Assembly: GCA_046723355.1 (NCBI GenBank) | Contig: JBKOUJ010000066.1 | Span: forward strand, 1 to 7,358 | Source of the DNA: 13-2-20CM-68-14 sp046723355 | GTDB lineage: Bacteria > Actinomycetota > Thermoleophilia > Gaiellales > Gaiellaceae | DNA: 7,358 nucleotides | Direction of reading: 5' to 3' | Part shown: piece after piece, positions 1 through 7,358 of the stretch | Numbering within the stretch: the stretch's first letter is position 1 | Layout: every line of letters starts with the position of its first letter | The notes under the pieces: model-generated | Told to the model about the DNA's origin: nothing | The model's database searches: none | Seen by the model: only the letters and a program-made list of their open reading frames with translations | Position numbers and translations under genes: made by a program

Positions 1-180
1 GGCGTCGGGCGCCTCGACGACGTTGACGAAGTCGAACGGCCCGAGCGTCGCCCACTGGTGGACGACCTTTGCGCCGAGCTCCTCGACGTCCCTATTGACC
101 TCTCGCAGCCGGGCCGGGTTCGACTTGAGCGTCTGGACGCCCTGTGCGGTCAGATTGGACAGCAGGATGTACGTCGGCAT
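1..180 (-). CDS. GYD domain protein, partial (C-terminus beyond left edge)
   Basis: The 60 visible N-terminal residues begin MPTYILLSNLTAQGV and contain NPARLREVN, then LGAKVV, then GPFDFVNVVEAPD. This is the pattern of the GYD family of small (about 100-residue) alpha/beta proteins, which resemble dimeric ferredoxin-like or stress-responsive barrel folds. The usual GxYD turn appears here as GPFD. No biochemical role is established for the family. The start is well supported: AGGAGG (185-190 on the minus strand) lies four bases before the ATG. The gene is cut by the window edge, so its full length is unknown. The preceding membrane-protein gene on the same strand runs 89 bases into it in another frame. 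Family assignment is fairly sure; function is not known. Confidence 0.8.
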   Translation of the reverse strand, partial: MPTYILLSNLTAQGVQTLKSNPARLREVNRDVEELGAKVVHQWATLGPFDFVNVVEAPDA

Positions 181-889
181 CACGCCTCCTCGGTCGGGGG
201 CGCGAGCCTACACGGGCGGCTTGGTCGTAATAAAGGAGCGCGCCGCCAAGGAAGATCACAGGTGAGAGCACGAGATCGGCGATGAAGCCGGCAGTGCGCT
301 CGGCCGTTCCGCTACCGCCGCGCAGCAGGAAGAAGAGGCCGAGCCGCGCGACGAAGTAGGTGAGCGCAAGCGTCGCCAGCGAGCCGAGCGCATGCACGTA
401 GTCGGCGCGGCTCAGCTCGATCGCGCGTCGGAACGCGGCACGGAAGGGCGTGCGCTCGATGACGATGACCGGCACGACCAGCCCGACGAACGCGAGCCAC
501 GCGAGCGCGGGAAGGACGAAGCCGAGCGCAAGGAACGGGAAAGGAACGAATGCGAGCGCGCCGGCGACCCACGCGCCGACGAGCGTGCGAGCCGGCGGGG
601 GCGGACGCTCCGAGATGAGGACCGAGGCCCCGACGAACGAGATCGTCAGCAGCGGTCCGGCGATCACGACCTCGAAGACCACGGCGTCCGTGCGGCTGAG
701 ACTGATCGCAACGGCGTCGATGACGCCGACCGAGATGCCGAGTGCGAGCGAACGCCAGAAGTGCCGCGCGTAGAAGCGGATGGTCTCTGCAACAAGCTGG
801 CCGACCGTGCGCGTCTCGGGCGGCAGCGGGGGCGGGGTCGGCTGAGGTTCCCGGCGTCTTTCGCGGGAGCGCTGCTGTCGGCATGCCAT
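92..889 (-). CDS. Multi-pass membrane protein, unknown function
   Basis: A 265-residue protein from the ATG at 889. The N-terminus (1-28) is Arg/Pro-rich and probably cytosolic. It is followed by the amphipathic stretch TVGQLVAETIRFYARHFWRS and about five or six hydrophobic segments (roughly 47-65, 70-93, 105-125, 126-144, 166-190, 202-222). The layout, with an amphipathic helix ending in a 'FYARHFW'-like motif and later 'PFRAAFRRAIELSRADYVHALG', recalls actinobacterial membrane proteins of the glycerophosphodiester phosphodiesterase membrane-domain/YciC type. No enzymatic motif is visible and I assign no function. The open frame continues upstream to 1159, but that part is antisense to clpS and has non-membrane composition, so 889 is preferred. 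The ribosome site is weak (GGTAGG). Residues 227-265 are Arg/Pro-rich and overlap the GYD gene, so the true C-terminus may be nearer residue 226. Confidence 0.7.
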   Translation of the reverse strand: MACRQQRSRERRREPQPTPPPLPPETRTVGQLVAETIRFYARHFWRSLALGISVGVIDAVAISLSRTDAVVFEVVIAGPLLTISFVGASVLISERPPPPARTLVGAWVAGALAFVPFPFLALGFVLPALAWLAFVGLVVPVIVIERTPFRAAFRRAIELSRADYVHALGSLATLALTYFVARLGLFFLLRGGSGTAERTAGFIADLVLSPVIFLGGALLYYDQAARVGSRPRPRRRDADVHPAVQSDRTGRPDAQVEPGPAARGQ

Positions 890-991
890 CGCGCCCGAAC
901 CTACCCGTTCAGGTACACGCGCGACCCGGGTCCCCACCACTCCCGCCCACCGACACGGTAGGCCGAAAAATGTGAGGCATGTGAAACGGCA

Positions 992-1011
992 CTGTCGCGA
1001 AGCTGCGACAG
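992..1011. promoter_or_regulatory. 7-bp inverted repeat, possible operator
   Basis: CTGTCGC (992-998) and GCGACAG (1005-1011) are perfect inverted copies separated by six bases. The element lies between the divergent membrane-protein and clpS starts, just upstream of a TAGCGT hexamer that could be a -10 box. This placement suits a dimeric transcription factor. The short spacer would also allow an RNA hairpin, but no T-run follows, so a terminator is unlikely. It does not match the HAIR consensus (CTTGAGT-N7-ACTCAAG), CIRCE, or the actinobacterial LexA box. The regulator is unknown. Confidence 0.4.
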
Positions 1012-1028
1012 GCGCTAGCGTCAGAGAC
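993..1028 (+). promoter_or_regulatory. Candidate promoter for clpS-cupin unit
   Basis: TAGCGT at 1016-1021 fits the actinobacterial TANNNT -10 pattern. About 17 bases upstream is TGTCGC (993-998), a poor -35 match that coincides with the left arm of the inverted repeat. Transcription would start near 1028-1029, at or next to an ATG. This rests on pattern matching only, and such hexamers are common by chance, so confidence is low. Confidence 0.25.
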
Positions 1029-1061
1029 ATGGCTCCCGAAGAGCGCGCAGGTGCGGTTTGA
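1029..1061 (+). other. Possible 10-codon leader ORF coupled to clpS
   Basis: An ATG at 1029 opens a ten-codon frame (MAPEERAGAV). Its TGA stop (1059-1061) overlaps the TTG start of clpS (1058-1060) as TTGA, the same arrangement that joins clpS to the downstream cupin. There is no clear Shine-Dalgarno sequence ahead of the ATG, but the candidate -10 box would place the transcript start at about this position, allowing leaderless translation. It could be a translational-coupling leader or simply chance. The peptide itself shows no attenuation-type codon run. Confidence 0.25.
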
Positions 1062-1354
1062 CCGTCGCGCCCTCGACTCCGACGAAGGAACGCCCGACCA
1101 CTGACTCGGGCACCGGCATCGGCGACGCCTGGCGCGTGATCGTCCTCAACGACAACCACAACACCTTCGACGGCGTCGCGTTCGCGCTCGCCAGCGTGCT
1201 ACCCGGAATCAACTTCGAGCAGGGGATGACGCTCGCGAACCGGATCCACAACACCGGCCAGGCGACCGTCTGGTCGGGCCATCGTGAGCCGGCCGAGCTC
1301 TACTGGCAGAGCCTCAAGGACCTGGGCCTGACGATGGCGCCGCTCGAACGTTGA
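1058..1354 (+). CDS. clpS: ClpS-family Clp protease adaptor
   Basis: A 98-residue protein. Residues 1-23 are a flexible Thr/Pro-rich tail, as in ClpS, where the N-terminal extension engages the Clp ATPase. Residues 25-97 form the ClpS core: WRVIVLNDNHNTFDGV, a helix ending LANRIHNTG, and the closing strand and helix through LKDLGLTMAPLE. ClpS adaptors bind N-degron substrates and deliver them to ClpA or ClpC with ClpP. Asn31, Asp32, Val40 and His64 match E. coli Asn34, Asp35, Val43 and His66. Other pocket positions differ (Asn33, Asn35, Phe37, and Ala60 where E. coli has Met62), so substrate preference may differ. The TTG start is the only in-frame start after the stop at 1016. Its ribosome site is weak (AGGTG), and the stop overlaps the cupin start as TTGA. 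Family call is strong; N-degron activity is inferred. Confidence 0.85.
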   Translation: MTVAPSTPTKERPTTDSGTGIGDAWRVIVLNDNHNTFDGVAFALASVLPGINFEQGMTLANRIHNTGQATVWSGHREPAELYWQSLKDLGLTMAPLER

Positions 1355-1724
1355 CCTACTCGATCTTCCTTCCGGACGAGCTCGAGCTCGTCGATCGCGG
1401 CGACGGCAGCGGACGGACGCTCATCGGGATCTCCGACGACCTCACGCAGACACGCGCAAAGTTCTGGCGCTATCCGCCCGGGACACGCGGCAAACGCCAT
1501 GCCGAGCACATCCAGGAGGAGATCTTCGTCGTGCTCGAAGGCACGGCGAAGATCGATCTCGGCGAGCCGCCTGAGCGGCACGAGCTGCCGGCCGGCAGCG
1601 TCTGCGTCGTCCAGCCCCGAACGCCGCTCCAGCTCCGCAACGACGGCGCCGAGGATGTCCTCTTCTTCATCGTCGGAGCGCCGCCCGAGGAGGGCGGCGC
1701 CGACTACTTCCCGGACGTCGACGA

Positions 1725-1728
<4 letters not shown>
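1351..1728 (+). CDS. Small single-domain cupin protein
   Basis: A 125-residue single cupin barrel, with the domain at roughly 35-110. Motif 1 is recognisable from Gly44 through His50, Glu57 and Gly64 (GTRGKRHAEHIQEEIFVVLEG region, G-x5-H ... E-x6-G), and motif 2 is LPAGSV ... PRTPLQLRN (79-97). The expected second histidine of motif 1 falls on Glu52 with His53 beside it, and the usual motif 2 histidine is Leu93, so classical metal binding looks incomplete. A Gly/Asp/Glu-rich tail (111-125) follows. The TTG start overlaps the clpS stop (TTGA) with no separate ribosome site, which implies translational coupling. No substrate can be named; a small-molecule binding or protein-partner role is as likely as catalysis. 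The gene ends convergently on clpB, with both stops sharing CTAG. Confidence 0.8.
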
Positions 1729-4199
<2,471 letters not shown>

Positions 4200-4206
4200 C
4201 CGTCTC

Positions 4207-4575
4207 CTAGTTCTGTCTAGTCGGGACCGGCCGCGGCGTCTCGTAGAGCACGAGCTCGCGCCGATACTGCTTGTGGACGTTCTGAATCTCTTCGCGCATC
4301 TGGCGCTCGAGGCGCTCGAGACGCGCGTGGGCCTTGCGTAGCTCGTCCTCGAGCCGCAGGACGACCTCGACGCCGGCCAGGTTGAGCCCGAGCTCGGTCG
4401 TCAGCCGCTGGATCAAGCGCAGCCGTTCCAGGTCGGCGTCGGAGTAGAGGCGTGTGTTCCCACGCGTCCGCGTCGGCCTGACCAGGCCCTTGCTCTCGTA
4501 GATCCGCAGGGTCTGCGGATGCATGCCGACGAGCTCTGCCGCGATCGAGATCATGTACCGCGGACGGTCATCCAT
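4207..4575 (-). CDS. hspR: HspR, MerR-family heat shock repressor
   Basis: A 122-residue MerR-family protein. The N-terminal winged helix-turn-helix spans about 8-75 (ISIAAELVGMHPQTLRIYESKG, wing RTRGNTRLYSDADLERL, then LTTELGLNLAGVEVVLRL). A dimerising coiled coil follows at about 74-106. The short tail ends ELVLYETPRPV and has no effector-binding domain or cysteine ligands, as expected of HspR. In Streptomyces and mycobacteria HspR represses dnaK and clpB through HAIR sites, with DnaK as co-repressor. The location directly between the dnaK cluster and clpB supports this and implies autoregulation. The reading frame stays open upstream to 4908, but the ATG at 4575 is chosen because GGAGGAG lies just before it and its A is shared with the preceding gene's stop (TGATG). 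No HAIR site is visible in the window. Confidence 0.95.
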   Translation of the reverse strand: MDDRPRYMISIAAELVGMHPQTLRIYESKGLVRPTRTRGNTRLYSDADLERLRLIQRLTTELGLNLAGVEVVLRLEDELRKAHARLERLERQMREEIQNVHKQYRRELVLYETPRPVPTRQN

Positions 4576-4850
4576 CAGCTCTCCTCCTCGCCCGGCGGCG
4601 GACCCCACATCCGGTTCATGACCGCCTCGCCGGCCTCGTACGCGGTCATGCCGAGCTTCCTGCGCGCGATGTACGCGCGGACGTCGAAGTACGTGCACGC
4701 GGCGACGAAGATCGCGACGATCAGCCAGAGCAGCGGCCGGTCCCAGCGCGCGCCGAGCGAGACCAGCACGAGATAGAACAGCGCTGCGTTCAGCACCGTC
4801 CCCACCGGAGAGAGCGACCATACGAGCAGAATCGTCGCGACGCGCCTCAC
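4575..4850 (-). CDS. Small two-helix membrane protein of unknown function
   Basis: A 91-residue protein that I do not recognise. A hydrophobic stretch at about 4-32 (VATILLVWSL to LVLVSLG) is followed by a short RWDRP turn, a second segment at about 38-56 (PLLWLIVAIFVAACTYF), and a cytoplasm-like basic stretch DVRAYIARRKLG. It ends in an acidic tail, GPPPGEEES. There is no signal-peptidase site and no catalytic motif. The GTG start overlaps the dnaJ stop (GTGA) and its own TGA overlaps the hspR ATG (TGATG), so translation is coupled on both sides. Codon choice matches the neighbours, which argues against a spurious frame. The basic segment after helix 2 suggests both ends face the cytoplasm. 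A role in membrane-linked chaperone function or stress sensing is only a guess from position. Confidence 0.8.
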   Translation of the reverse strand: MRRVATILLVWSLSPVGTVLNAALFYLVLVSLGARWDRPLLWLIVAIFVAACTYFDVRAYIARRKLGMTAYEAGEAVMNRMWGPPPGEEES

Positions 4851-5947
4851 GTGAAGAGTGGCTCCCGCGGATCGCGCGATCCTCGCCCGAACTCCTCGAG
4901 CAGCTCACGCTCGCGCTTGCTCAACTTCTTCGGCACCTGCACCTTCATGCGCGCGAGCACGTCGCCGCGGCCGGAGCCCTTCAGCTTCGGCGCGCCCTTG
5001 CCCTTGACGCGGAGCAGCGTCCCGTCCTGGGTGCCGCCCTTGACCTTCAGCGTCACCGGCCCATCGGGCGTCGGCGCCTGAACCTCGGCGCCGAGTGCCG
5101 CCTCGGCGAAGGTGACCGGCAGCTCGACGACGAGGTCGTCTCCGCGGCGCTCGTACACCTTCGACGGCTCGACGCGCGTGACGACGAAGAGGTCGCCCGC
5201 CTCGCCGCCGTGGAAGCCGACCTCGCCCTTGCCCTTGAGGCGGATGCGCGTGCCGTCTTTGACGCCCGCCGGGATCTTGACCGTGTAGCGCTTCGTCCGC
5301 TCCTCGCGGCCTGAGCCGTGGCAGCGGGGGCACGGGTCCTCGATCACGGTGCCGTTCCCGCGGCACCGCGGGCACGGCTGCGAGAGCGCGAAGAAGCCCT
5401 GGCTCTCCGAGACCACGCCGCGGCCCTTGCACTCCGGGCAGATCGTCGGCGCCGTGCCGGGCTTCGCGCCCGAACCGTGGCACTCCGAGCAGGCCGTCTC
5501 GAGCGTGACCGGGATCTTCGTCTGCACGCCCTTGAGCGAGTCCTCGAACGAGAGGTTGACGATGACCTCGAAGTCGTTGCCTCGGCGCGCCTGCGTCCGC
5601 TGGGCGCCGCCCGCGCGGCCGCGCCCGCCGAAGATGCCGCCGAACAGGTCGCCGAGATCTCCGAGATCGCCCAAGTCGAAGTCCTGGAAGTTGACGTTGC
5701 CTCCGCCGAAGCCGCCGCGTCCGTTCGCGGAACCGAAGGTGTCGTACTGCTTCCGCTTCTCGGGATCCGAGAGCAGGTCGTACGCGCCCTGGACCTCCTT
5801 GAAGCGCTCCTCGGCCGACGCGTCGCCCGGGTTGCGGTCCGGGTGGTACTCGCGCGCGAGCTTGCGGTAGGCCTTCTTGATCTCCCCGTCGCTCGCGTTC
5901 TTCGAGACGCCGAGGATCTCGTACGGGTTACCGGCTTGGGTCGCCAT
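4847..5947 (-). CDS. dnaJ: DnaJ, class A Hsp40 co-chaperone
   Basis: A 366-residue class A J-protein that delivers unfolded substrates to DnaK and stimulates its ATPase. The J-domain spans about 8-70, with the essential HPD at 35-37. A short Gly/Phe-rich linker (71-115) contains three tandem Asp-Leu-Gly units. Four zinc-binding CxxCxGxG motifs start at Cys153, Cys170, Cys192 and Cys206, giving two zinc centres. The C-terminal substrate-binding beta domains follow, about 218-340. Nothing essential is missing. The ATG at 5947 is preceded by AAGGAAGG (5950-5957) and lies inside the end of grpE, a 20-base overlap. The stop overlaps the next gene as GTGA. Position between grpE and hspR matches the HspR-controlled DnaJ of actinobacteria rather than the HrcA-linked paralogue. 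Confidence 0.97.
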   Translation of the reverse strand: MATQAGNPYEILGVSKNASDGEIKKAYRKLAREYHPDRNPGDASAEERFKEVQGAYDLLSDPEKRKQYDTFGSANGRGGFGGGNVNFQDFDLGDLGDLGDLFGGIFGGRGRAGGAQRTQARRGNDFEVIVNLSFEDSLKGVQTKIPVTLETACSECHGSGAKPGTAPTICPECKGRGVVSESQGFFALSQPCPRCRGNGTVIEDPCPRCHGSGREERTKRYTVKIPAGVKDGTRIRLKGKGEVGFHGGEAGDLFVVTRVEPSKVYERRGDDLVVELPVTFAEAALGAEVQAPTPDGPVTLKVKGGTQDGTLLRVKGKGAPKLKGSGRGDVLARMKVQVPKKLSKRERELLEEFGRGSRDPREPLFT

Positions 5948-6467
5948 CGCCTTCCTTCGGTGCAGCGACGATCACGCGAGCGGGGCGCAGGACACGGTCG
6001 CCGAGGCGGTAGCCCTTCTGCAGCACCTCGATCACCGAGCCCTCCGCGGCCTCTGACGGCTGCGAGAGCAGCGCCTCATGGACGTGGGGATCGAACTTGC
6101 CGTTCGTCTCGATCTCGGCGAGGCCTTCCCGCTCGAGCACGGACGCGAGCTGGCGCTGCACGAGCCGTACACCCTCCTCGAGCTTTGCCTCCTCATGCTC
6201 CTCGGCCGCCTCGAGCGCCCGCTCGAGGTCGTCGACGATCGGGAGCAGCTCCCTGACGAGCCGCTCGGCTGCGCGTGCGGAGAGCGCCTGCTGCTCGCGC
6301 GCTACGCGCTTGCGGTAGTTCTCGAACTCCGCCGCGACGCGCTTGAGGTCGTTCAGGTGCGTTTCTGCCTCGGCTTCGGCCGAGGCAAGCCGCTCTTCGA
6401 GCGACTCGCCTTCGGCCTCGGCCTTCTGCTGCACGTCGTCGAGCTGTTCCTTGGCCGGATCCGTCAT
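5928..6467 (-). CDS. grpE: GrpE nucleotide exchange factor
   Basis: A 179-residue GrpE that releases ADP from DnaK to reset the chaperone cycle. An acidic, Glu-rich N-terminal region leads into the long dimerising helix (about 20-60, including EFENYRKR at 47-54) and a four-helix-bundle region (about 62-112). The C-terminal beta-wing that contacts the DnaK nucleotide-binding domain carries the family signature, from about 125 (FDPHVHEAL) to VIEVLQKGYRLGDRVLRPARVIVA at 145-168. The length is normal for actinobacteria. The ATG shares its A with the dnaK TAA stop (TAATG). The nearest GGAGG is about 13 bases away, so initiation probably depends on ribosomes finishing dnaK. The 3' end runs 20 bases into dnaJ. 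Confidence 0.97.
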   Translation of the reverse strand: MTDPAKEQLDDVQQKAEAEGESLEERLASAEAEAETHLNDLKRVAAEFENYRKRVAREQQALSARAAERLVRELLPIVDDLERALEAAEEHEEAKLEEGVRLVQRQLASVLEREGLAEIETNGKFDPHVHEALLSQPSEAAEGSVIEVLQKGYRLGDRVLRPARVIVAAPKEGDGDPSR

Positions 6468-7358
6468 TACGACGTCTTCGCCTCCTCGTCGACGATCTCG
6501 GCGTCCTCGATCACCTCGTCGTCCGCGGCCGCGTCGCTGTCGGCGCCGTTGCCGCCGCCGGACGAGGCCTGCGCGGCCGTCGCCTGGGCATAGACCGCCT
6601 CGGCGAGCTTCTGCGACGCCTGCTGAAGCGCCGCGGTCTTCTCGCGGATCTCGTTGACGTCCGAGCTCTCGAGCACGTTCTTCAGCTCCATGACGCGACC
6701 CTCGATCGTCGAGGCGTCGGACTCGTCGAGCTTGTCGCGGTGCTCGTTGAGGGTGCGCTCGGTCTGATACGCGAGGCTCTCGGCCTGGTTCCGGGCGTCG
6801 GCGAGCTCGCGGAGGCGGTGCGCCTCGTCCTGGTGGGACTCGGCCTCGCGGATCATCCGCTCGACCTCCTCCTGCTTCAGGCCGGAGCCGCCCTCGATGC
6901 GGATCTCCTGCTCGTTGCCGGTGCCGAGGTCCTTCGCCGACACATGGATGATTCCGTCTGCGTCGATGTCGAAGGTGACCTCGATCTGCGGCATGCCCCG
7001 CAGGGCCGGCGGGATGCCGACGAGCTGGAACTTGCCGAGCGTCTTGTTGTAGAGGGCCATCTCGGACTCGCCCTGGAGGACGTGCACCTCGACCGACGGC
7101 TGGTTGTCCTCCGCGGTCGTGAACGTCTCGGACTTCTTGCTCGGGATGGTCGTGTTGCGCTCGACCAGCTTCGTGAAGACACCGCCCTTGGTCTCGATTC
7201 CGAGCGACAGCGGCGTCACGTCGAGCAGGAGCACGTCCTTGACCTCGCCGCGCAGCACGCCGGCCTGGATGGCCGCGCCGACGGCGACGACCTCGTCCGG
7301 GTTGACGCCCTTGTGGGGGTCCTTGCCGATCAGGTCGCGCACCTTGTCGACGACCGCC
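6467..7358 (-). CDS. dnaK: DnaK (Hsp70), C-terminal part; 5' end beyond right edge
   Basis: The last 296 codons of an Hsp70 chaperone. The visible part starts at the end of the ATPase domain (KDPHKGVNPDEVVAVGAAIQAGVL). The interdomain linker is seen as VLLLDV, then the substrate-binding beta-sandwich (DVTPLSLGIETKGG, NTTIPSKKSE, TTAEDNQPSVEVHVLQGE, GIPPALRGMPQIEVTFDIDADGI). The helical lid follows, and then a Gly/Ala/Asp-rich tail ending EEVIEDAEIVDEEAKTS-like acidic residues (DDEVIEDAEIVDEE is seen). The catalytic ATPase core and start codon lie outside the window. It is the first visible gene of the operon; the promoter and any HspR operator should lie to the right. In characterised actinobacteria DnaK is also the HspR co-repressor, linking chaperone load to expression of this operon. 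Confidence 0.98.
   Translation of the reverse strand, partial: AVVDKVRDLIGKDPHKGVNPDEVVAVGAAIQAGVLRGEVKDVLLLDVTPLSLGIETKGGVFTKLVERNTTIPSKKSETFTTAEDNQPSVEVHVLQGESEMALYNKTLGKFQLVGIPPALRGMPQIEVTFDIDADGIIHVSAKDLGTGNEQEIRIEGGSGLKQEEVERMIREAESHQDEAHRLRELADARNQAESLAYQTERTLNEHRDKLDESDASTIEGRVMELKNVLESSDVNEIREKTAALQQASQKLAEAVYAQATAAQASSGGGNGADSDAAADDEVIEDAEIVDEEAKTS

Noticed and set aside
992..1011. Inverted repeat read as a rho-independent terminator
   Set aside because: No T-run follows on either strand and it lies upstream of, not after, the flanking genes.
890..1159. Upstream extension of the minus-strand membrane protein reading frame to 1159
   Set aside because: This part is antisense to clpS and crosses the divergent promoter region. 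Its composition is unlike the membrane protein, and the ATG at 889 gives a sensible N-terminus.
4576..4908. Upstream extension of the hspR frame to 4908
   Set aside because: It overlaps the small membrane protein and dnaJ in another frame and lacks MerR similarity. A strong GGAGGAG site and the TGATG overlap support the ATG at 4575.
5318..6256. Plus-strand open frame (312 codons) opposite dnaJ and grpE
   Set aside because: It is low-complexity Arg/Ala/Leu sequence antisense to two certain genes, so it is a shadow frame.

Overview
This is a high-GC bacterial window, about two-thirds G+C by eye, with the NNC/NNG codon bias of an actinobacterium. The dnaK-grpE-dnaJ order followed by an HspR-type MerR repressor is an actinobacterial arrangement. 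The extra clpB in the same cluster and the protein styles suggest a deep-branching actinobacterial lineage such as Thermoleophilia (Gaiellales or Solirubrobacterales-like). That placement is inference; no rRNA or other taxonomic marker is present.

Right to centre (7358 down to 1725, minus strand): one tightly packed chaperone operon reading dnaK (3' part only; the gene enters from beyond the right edge), grpE, dnaJ, a 91-codon two-helix membrane protein of unknown function, hspR and clpB. The junctions are TAATG, a 20-nt overlap, GTGA, TGATG and a 7-nt gap. It is therefore almost certainly one transcript, with its promoter and any HAIR operator outside the window. The products form the DnaK/DnaJ/GrpE foldase, the ClpB disaggregase that works with it, and HspR, which in characterised actinobacteria uses DnaK as co-repressor.

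Centre-left (about 890 to 1728, plus strand): a 168-bp divergent intergenic region with a clear 7-bp inverted repeat. It is followed by a two-gene unit encoding a divergent ClpS-family adaptor and a small cupin, joined by a TTGA stop/start overlap. This unit converges on clpB, and the two stop codons share the tetranucleotide CTAG.

Left edge (889 to 1, minus strand): a multi-pass membrane protein of unknown role, whose 3' end overlaps a GYD-domain gene that leaves the window.

No RNA genes, insertion sequences, CRISPR arrays or prophage genes were seen, and no gene-free stretch exceeds 300 bases. The points most worth a second look are the uncharacterised membrane protein inside the heat-shock operon, a shortened ClpB (both halves of the N-domain, and AAA-2 between sensor 1 and the arginine finger), the altered ClpS pocket with its coupled cupin, and the inverted repeat in front of clpS.
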